A stretch of 55,996 bases of DNA. Origin: Propionibacterium sp. GTDB taxonomy: Bacteria > Actinomycetota > Actinomycetes > Propionibacteriales > Propionibacteriaceae. The translations under genes were made by a program, and so were the position numbers. Position 1 is the stretch's first letter, and every line of letters starts with the position of its first letter. The notes below the pieces were generated by a model. That model was given only the letters and a program-made list of their open reading frames with translations, ran no database searches and was not told where the DNA came from. Positions 53,675 to 55,996 of this stretch are shown in pieces. The stretch covers positions 1-55,996 of the forward strand of contig JALHFX010000026.1 in NCBI GenBank assembly GCA_022837595.1, read 5' to 3'.

Positions 53675-54740
53675 AGATCTTTCATCGTCAGAGCTGGCGG
53701 AAGCTCCGCGTGCCCCGCTCTCGGTGGCCGAATTCCTGGCGCGGCAGGATTCGCTCGAGATCGCCCTGAATGAGGCGACCGACCAGATGAGGTTGGTTCG
53801 GTGGTTCTGGGGCGAAGGCGTCTGCCTGCTGGCTAGTGATCGGCTCAGTCAGGCCAAAGGCATTGCGTCCTCGCCGTGGGTAACGCGGTTTTACGCGGAA
53901 CACTTGAGCGCTGCGCCCGTCCTCGAGCATGTCAATAATCTTGCTCCTGCGGCAGCGCTTGCGGAAGCCTACCGACGCGAGCCGTCCTCAGCAGTGTTGC
54001 GCCTTCTGGAACTCTGCTATTCCTGGTTCTCCGAGTCGGACCTGGCAACCCGTGCACCCAATGGTGCCTTAGAGCACTGGCCAGGTGGTGTCTGGGCAGA
54101 CACCGTCTACATGGCGGGCGAGTTTCTGCTGCGTGCTGGTAAGGCCTTGGGGCGTCCCGAGATGATCAACGAAGCGATTGAGCAGTGGTTAGCCCACGTT
54201 GAGTATCTTCAGGATCCGGTCTCGGGGTTGTGCGCGCATGGCACCCACAAAGGGGAGCGAATCAACTGCCACTGGGGGCGCGCGAATGCGTGGATCGCGC
54301 TCGCGGGCGTGGATTTGTGGCTGGAGACCGGCTCGCCGGAAGTACGGGAACGGGTGCTACTTCAGCTGGGTGCACTCGCGGCGCTTCAACCTGGGCATGG
54401 CGTTTGGGACGTGCTGGTCGATTCACCGGTCGAGGTCAGGGGCATTCTGGAAACCTCGGCAGCTGCAGGTATCGGCGCGGCCTTGTTGCGAGCGGGTCAC
54501 CGACTCGTCGAAGAGGAGCCCGGTAGTGATTTGGCGAAGACTTTGTTCGGCGCCGGTGAATTGGCAGTACGCGGCTCTGTGGCTTACGTCGACGACGGGT
54601 GGCTGACTCGAGTCAGCGCCGGTACCGTCCTACAACTCATCCCCTTCGGCTATTCGGTCATCCGCGACGATCGACCGCAGCCGTGGGGGCAAGGCCTTGC
54701 ACTCGAGGCAGTCGCTGCCTACCGGGAGACACATCACTAG
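53664..54740 (+). CDS. GH105/GH88-like unsaturated uronyl hydrolase
   Basis: 358 residues, alpha/alpha-barrel. GGVWADTVYMAGEFLLRAGKALG (Asp146) matches the first conserved acid region of YteR-type hydrolases, and INCHWGRANAWIALAG (203-210 core) matches the second aromatic/Arg-Asn region. These enzymes hydrate the double bond of unsaturated uronates left by lyases and release 5-keto-4-deoxyuronate. The HG segment before the second region reads AHGTHKGE, where I remember an Asp in YteR, so the catalytic acid may differ. The ATG overlaps the upstream stop by 11 bases; kduI follows by 21 bases. Confidence 0.75.
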   Translation: MAGEDLSSSELAEAPRAPLSVAEFLARQDSLEIALNEATDQMRLVRWFWGEGVCLLASDRLSQAKGIASSPWVTRFYAEHLSAAPVLEHVNNLAPAAALAEAYRREPSSAVLRLLELCYSWFSESDLATRAPNGALEHWPGGVWADTVYMAGEFLLRAGKALGRPEMINEAIEQWLAHVEYLQDPVSGLCAHGTHKGERINCHWGRANAWIALAGVDLWLETGSPEVRERVLLQLGALAALQPGHGVWDVLVDSPVEVRGILETSAAAGIGAALLRAGHRLVEEEPGSDLAKTLFGAGELAVRGSVAYVDDGWLTRVSAGTVLQLIPFGYSVIRDDRPQPWGQGLALEAVAAYRETHH

Positions 54741-54761
54741 TCACATAAGGAGCACCGTCGA

Positions 54762-55543
54762 ATGAATACCGACTCAAGATATGCGCACAGCCCGGACGAA
54801 GTGGCTCGGATGGGAACCCAGCAGTTGCTGAACGCTTTCGTCTCCGATGATCTCTTCCGGCCCGGAAAAGCCAACGCCTTGTACAGTCGCGCGGATCGCA
54901 TTCTTGTTTTCGGAGTGGTCCCCACCGAAACCGGCTTAGCGCTTCCTGTGCCCGACGAAGTGCGTGCGGAATATGTGCTCCAGCGCCGCGAGGCCGGAAT
55001 TCTTAACATCGGGGGTCCAGGCGTTCTTACCGCGGACCATATCCGGTATGAGGTTGGGAATAAGGAGGCCGTCTATGTCGGGAAGGGGACACGAGATCTT
55101 GTCTTCGAGTCTCTCGACACATCGAATCCGGCTGTCTTCTATGTCTTCACCGCACTGGCGCAGATCACGCACCCGACAACGCTGATCACCAGAGATCTTA
55201 TGAACGTGGTGCAGATCGGCGACGAGCACCACTCAAACGTGCGGACGTTGCACCAGTGCATCATCGAAGGTCACACCGCCAGCGCCAATATCGCTTTCGG
55301 GTTCACGACGGTGCACGAGGGCAGTGTTTGGAACACGCTGCCGCCGCACCTACACGACCGTCGCACCGAGTGTTACCTCTACTTCGACACGTGGTGCTCA
55401 GCGATCGCAGCTTCGTAATCTCGCCGAGTTGGTCACTGCATTTCGGTGCGGGTACTGCGCCGTACAGCTTCATCTGGGCGACCGCGGGGGAGAACGCCAC
55501 GTATGACGACATGGATCCGGTGCCTGTTGCAGGAATTCGGTAG
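54762..55543 (+). pseudogene. kduI: 5-dehydro-4-deoxy-D-glucuronate isomerase, frameshifted by an internal deletion
   Basis: Isomerises 5-keto-4-deoxyuronate to 3-deoxy-D-glycero-2,5-hexodiulosonate. The first frame runs to a stop at 55416-55418 (218 residues) and contains His196, His198 and Glu203 in PPHLHDRRTE, the same numbering as E. coli KduI. After YFD (55380-55388) homology stops, but the next frame resumes at 55385 with RHVVLSDRSFVISPSWSLHFG and ends GENATYDDMDPVPVAGIR at 55543. That fragment carries the fourth metal-ligand His. The total span is 782 bp against about 834 for a 277-278-residue protein, so about 52 bp (some 17 codons) is missing. AAGGAG nine bases before the ATG gives a good start. 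Confidence 0.8.
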
Positions 55544-55996
55544 CTATCGCACGTGGGGATTACGACGAACCCTCCCCGGCGGATTCAGGCTAAGCTTCTG
55601 GCCCGAGTTCCACAAGGTTAGTGCCCCGGATGCGTTGGTGATGCGGGGCCGGAGCGGATTTGATCGGGTGTTATTCGCTATGCGATAGCTCGGTTGGCAG
55701 ATGTTGACGCTGGATTGCCACATCGAACGTTCGAGAGAGGGCGCTCTAGCGGCTCGGCAAGATCGGCTGGTGCGGTCCGGCAGCGGAAATGGCTGACGTC
55801 GGTGGGACTAACCACACCTCATGGACAAGAGGCTGGTTGGAGTAGGTGCCGGGGCGCATAACTACGTGCTTTCGGCATCGAATACGCTGTGGCATCCCGG
55901 CAATATGCCGATAAGTGTTTGCTCGGTGGAGTCGGTCGCGTGCGTCGAGATCAGGGTGTCGCATGAGATCCAGGTTCCCCATGAGTGTCCTGTAGC
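55544..55996. other. unassigned right-edge region
   Basis: 453 bp after kduI. Short frames exist on both strands (plus strand to 55688; minus strand 55982-55746), but none shows a family I recognise, a ribosome binding site or consistent coding character. A minus-strand frame entering from the right edge reads SWGTWISCDTLISTHATD before an early stop and could be a gene fragment; I cannot support it. Confidence 0.4.

Noticed and set aside
55446..55688. 80-codon plus-strand frame after kduI
   Set aside because: It starts inside the shifted kduI segment, in another frame, and has no recognisable product.
55746..55982. 78-codon minus-strand frame at the right edge
   Set aside because: No family or ribosome site recognised; it could be a fragment but cannot be supported.

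Overview
The window is about 56 kb of chromosome from a moderately high-GC actinobacterium, most likely a member of the Propionibacteriaceae. The evidence is the methylmalonyl-CoA mutase pair (mutA-mutB) followed by its GTPase meaB, frequent GTG starts, the succinylase lysine/DAP pathway, GlgM/GlgC-type alpha-glucan genes, and a gene order from fdxA to the mgtE-like gene that resembles the Mycobacterium Rv1177-Rv1232c region as I remember it. No rRNA, tRNA, CRISPR array, insertion sequence or prophage was recognised.

Layout. 0-10.3 kb: mutA (cut by the left edge), mutB, meaB, then a tightly packed GH15 glycosidase, ClC channel and diacylglycerol-kinase-like gene, then citrate synthase. 10.3-12.2 kb: a palindromically organised intergenic repeat, an orphan HNH nuclease and a phosphoribosyltransferase. 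12.4-24.8 kb: transketolase, aldehyde dehydrogenase, RarD permease, a MarC-like membrane protein with an enlarged loop, a class II glutamine amidotransferase, an MFS transporter, PutP, a GNAT acetyltransferase, a second type of short-repeat array, and fumarase. 24.9-43.8 kb: VanW-family protein, ferredoxin, dapC, a membrane-anchored protein, dapD, dapE, DivIVA-like mini-protein, DUF3117, glgM, glgC, O-methyltransferase, dapA, tatB, a second copy of the palindromic repeat, mrp, DUF1003, an MgtE-like soluble protein, a CitE-like lyase, a stress-protein-like membrane protein and pepP.

44.0-55.5 kb: a carbohydrate-utilisation locus. It holds a GH31 glycosidase, a divergent AraC-family regulator, a CUT1 ABC importer (binding lipoprotein and two permeases, no ATPase gene), a 921-residue protein of an uncharacterised family with an alpha-helical-core-plus-beta-domain layout like polysaccharide lyases, a GH105/GH88-like protein, and kduI. 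The logic is import of uronic-acid-containing oligosaccharides, release of unsaturated uronate, and isomerisation by KduI. Two genes carry apparent lesions. The second permease has an in-frame TAG at codon 11, and kduI has a roughly 52-bp internal deletion that shifts the frame and separates the last metal-ligand histidine. Either the locus is decaying in this strain or the assembly has local errors.

The most unusual non-coding features are two copies (10.38-10.57 kb and 36.96-37.15 kb) of an element made of repeated GCTACCG on the left, a central hairpin, and repeated CGGTAGC on the right, plus a differently worded array (ACACGATCC) at 23.1-23.25 kb. Convergent gene pairs are commonly separated by long perfect or near-perfect hairpins that look like bidirectional terminators.
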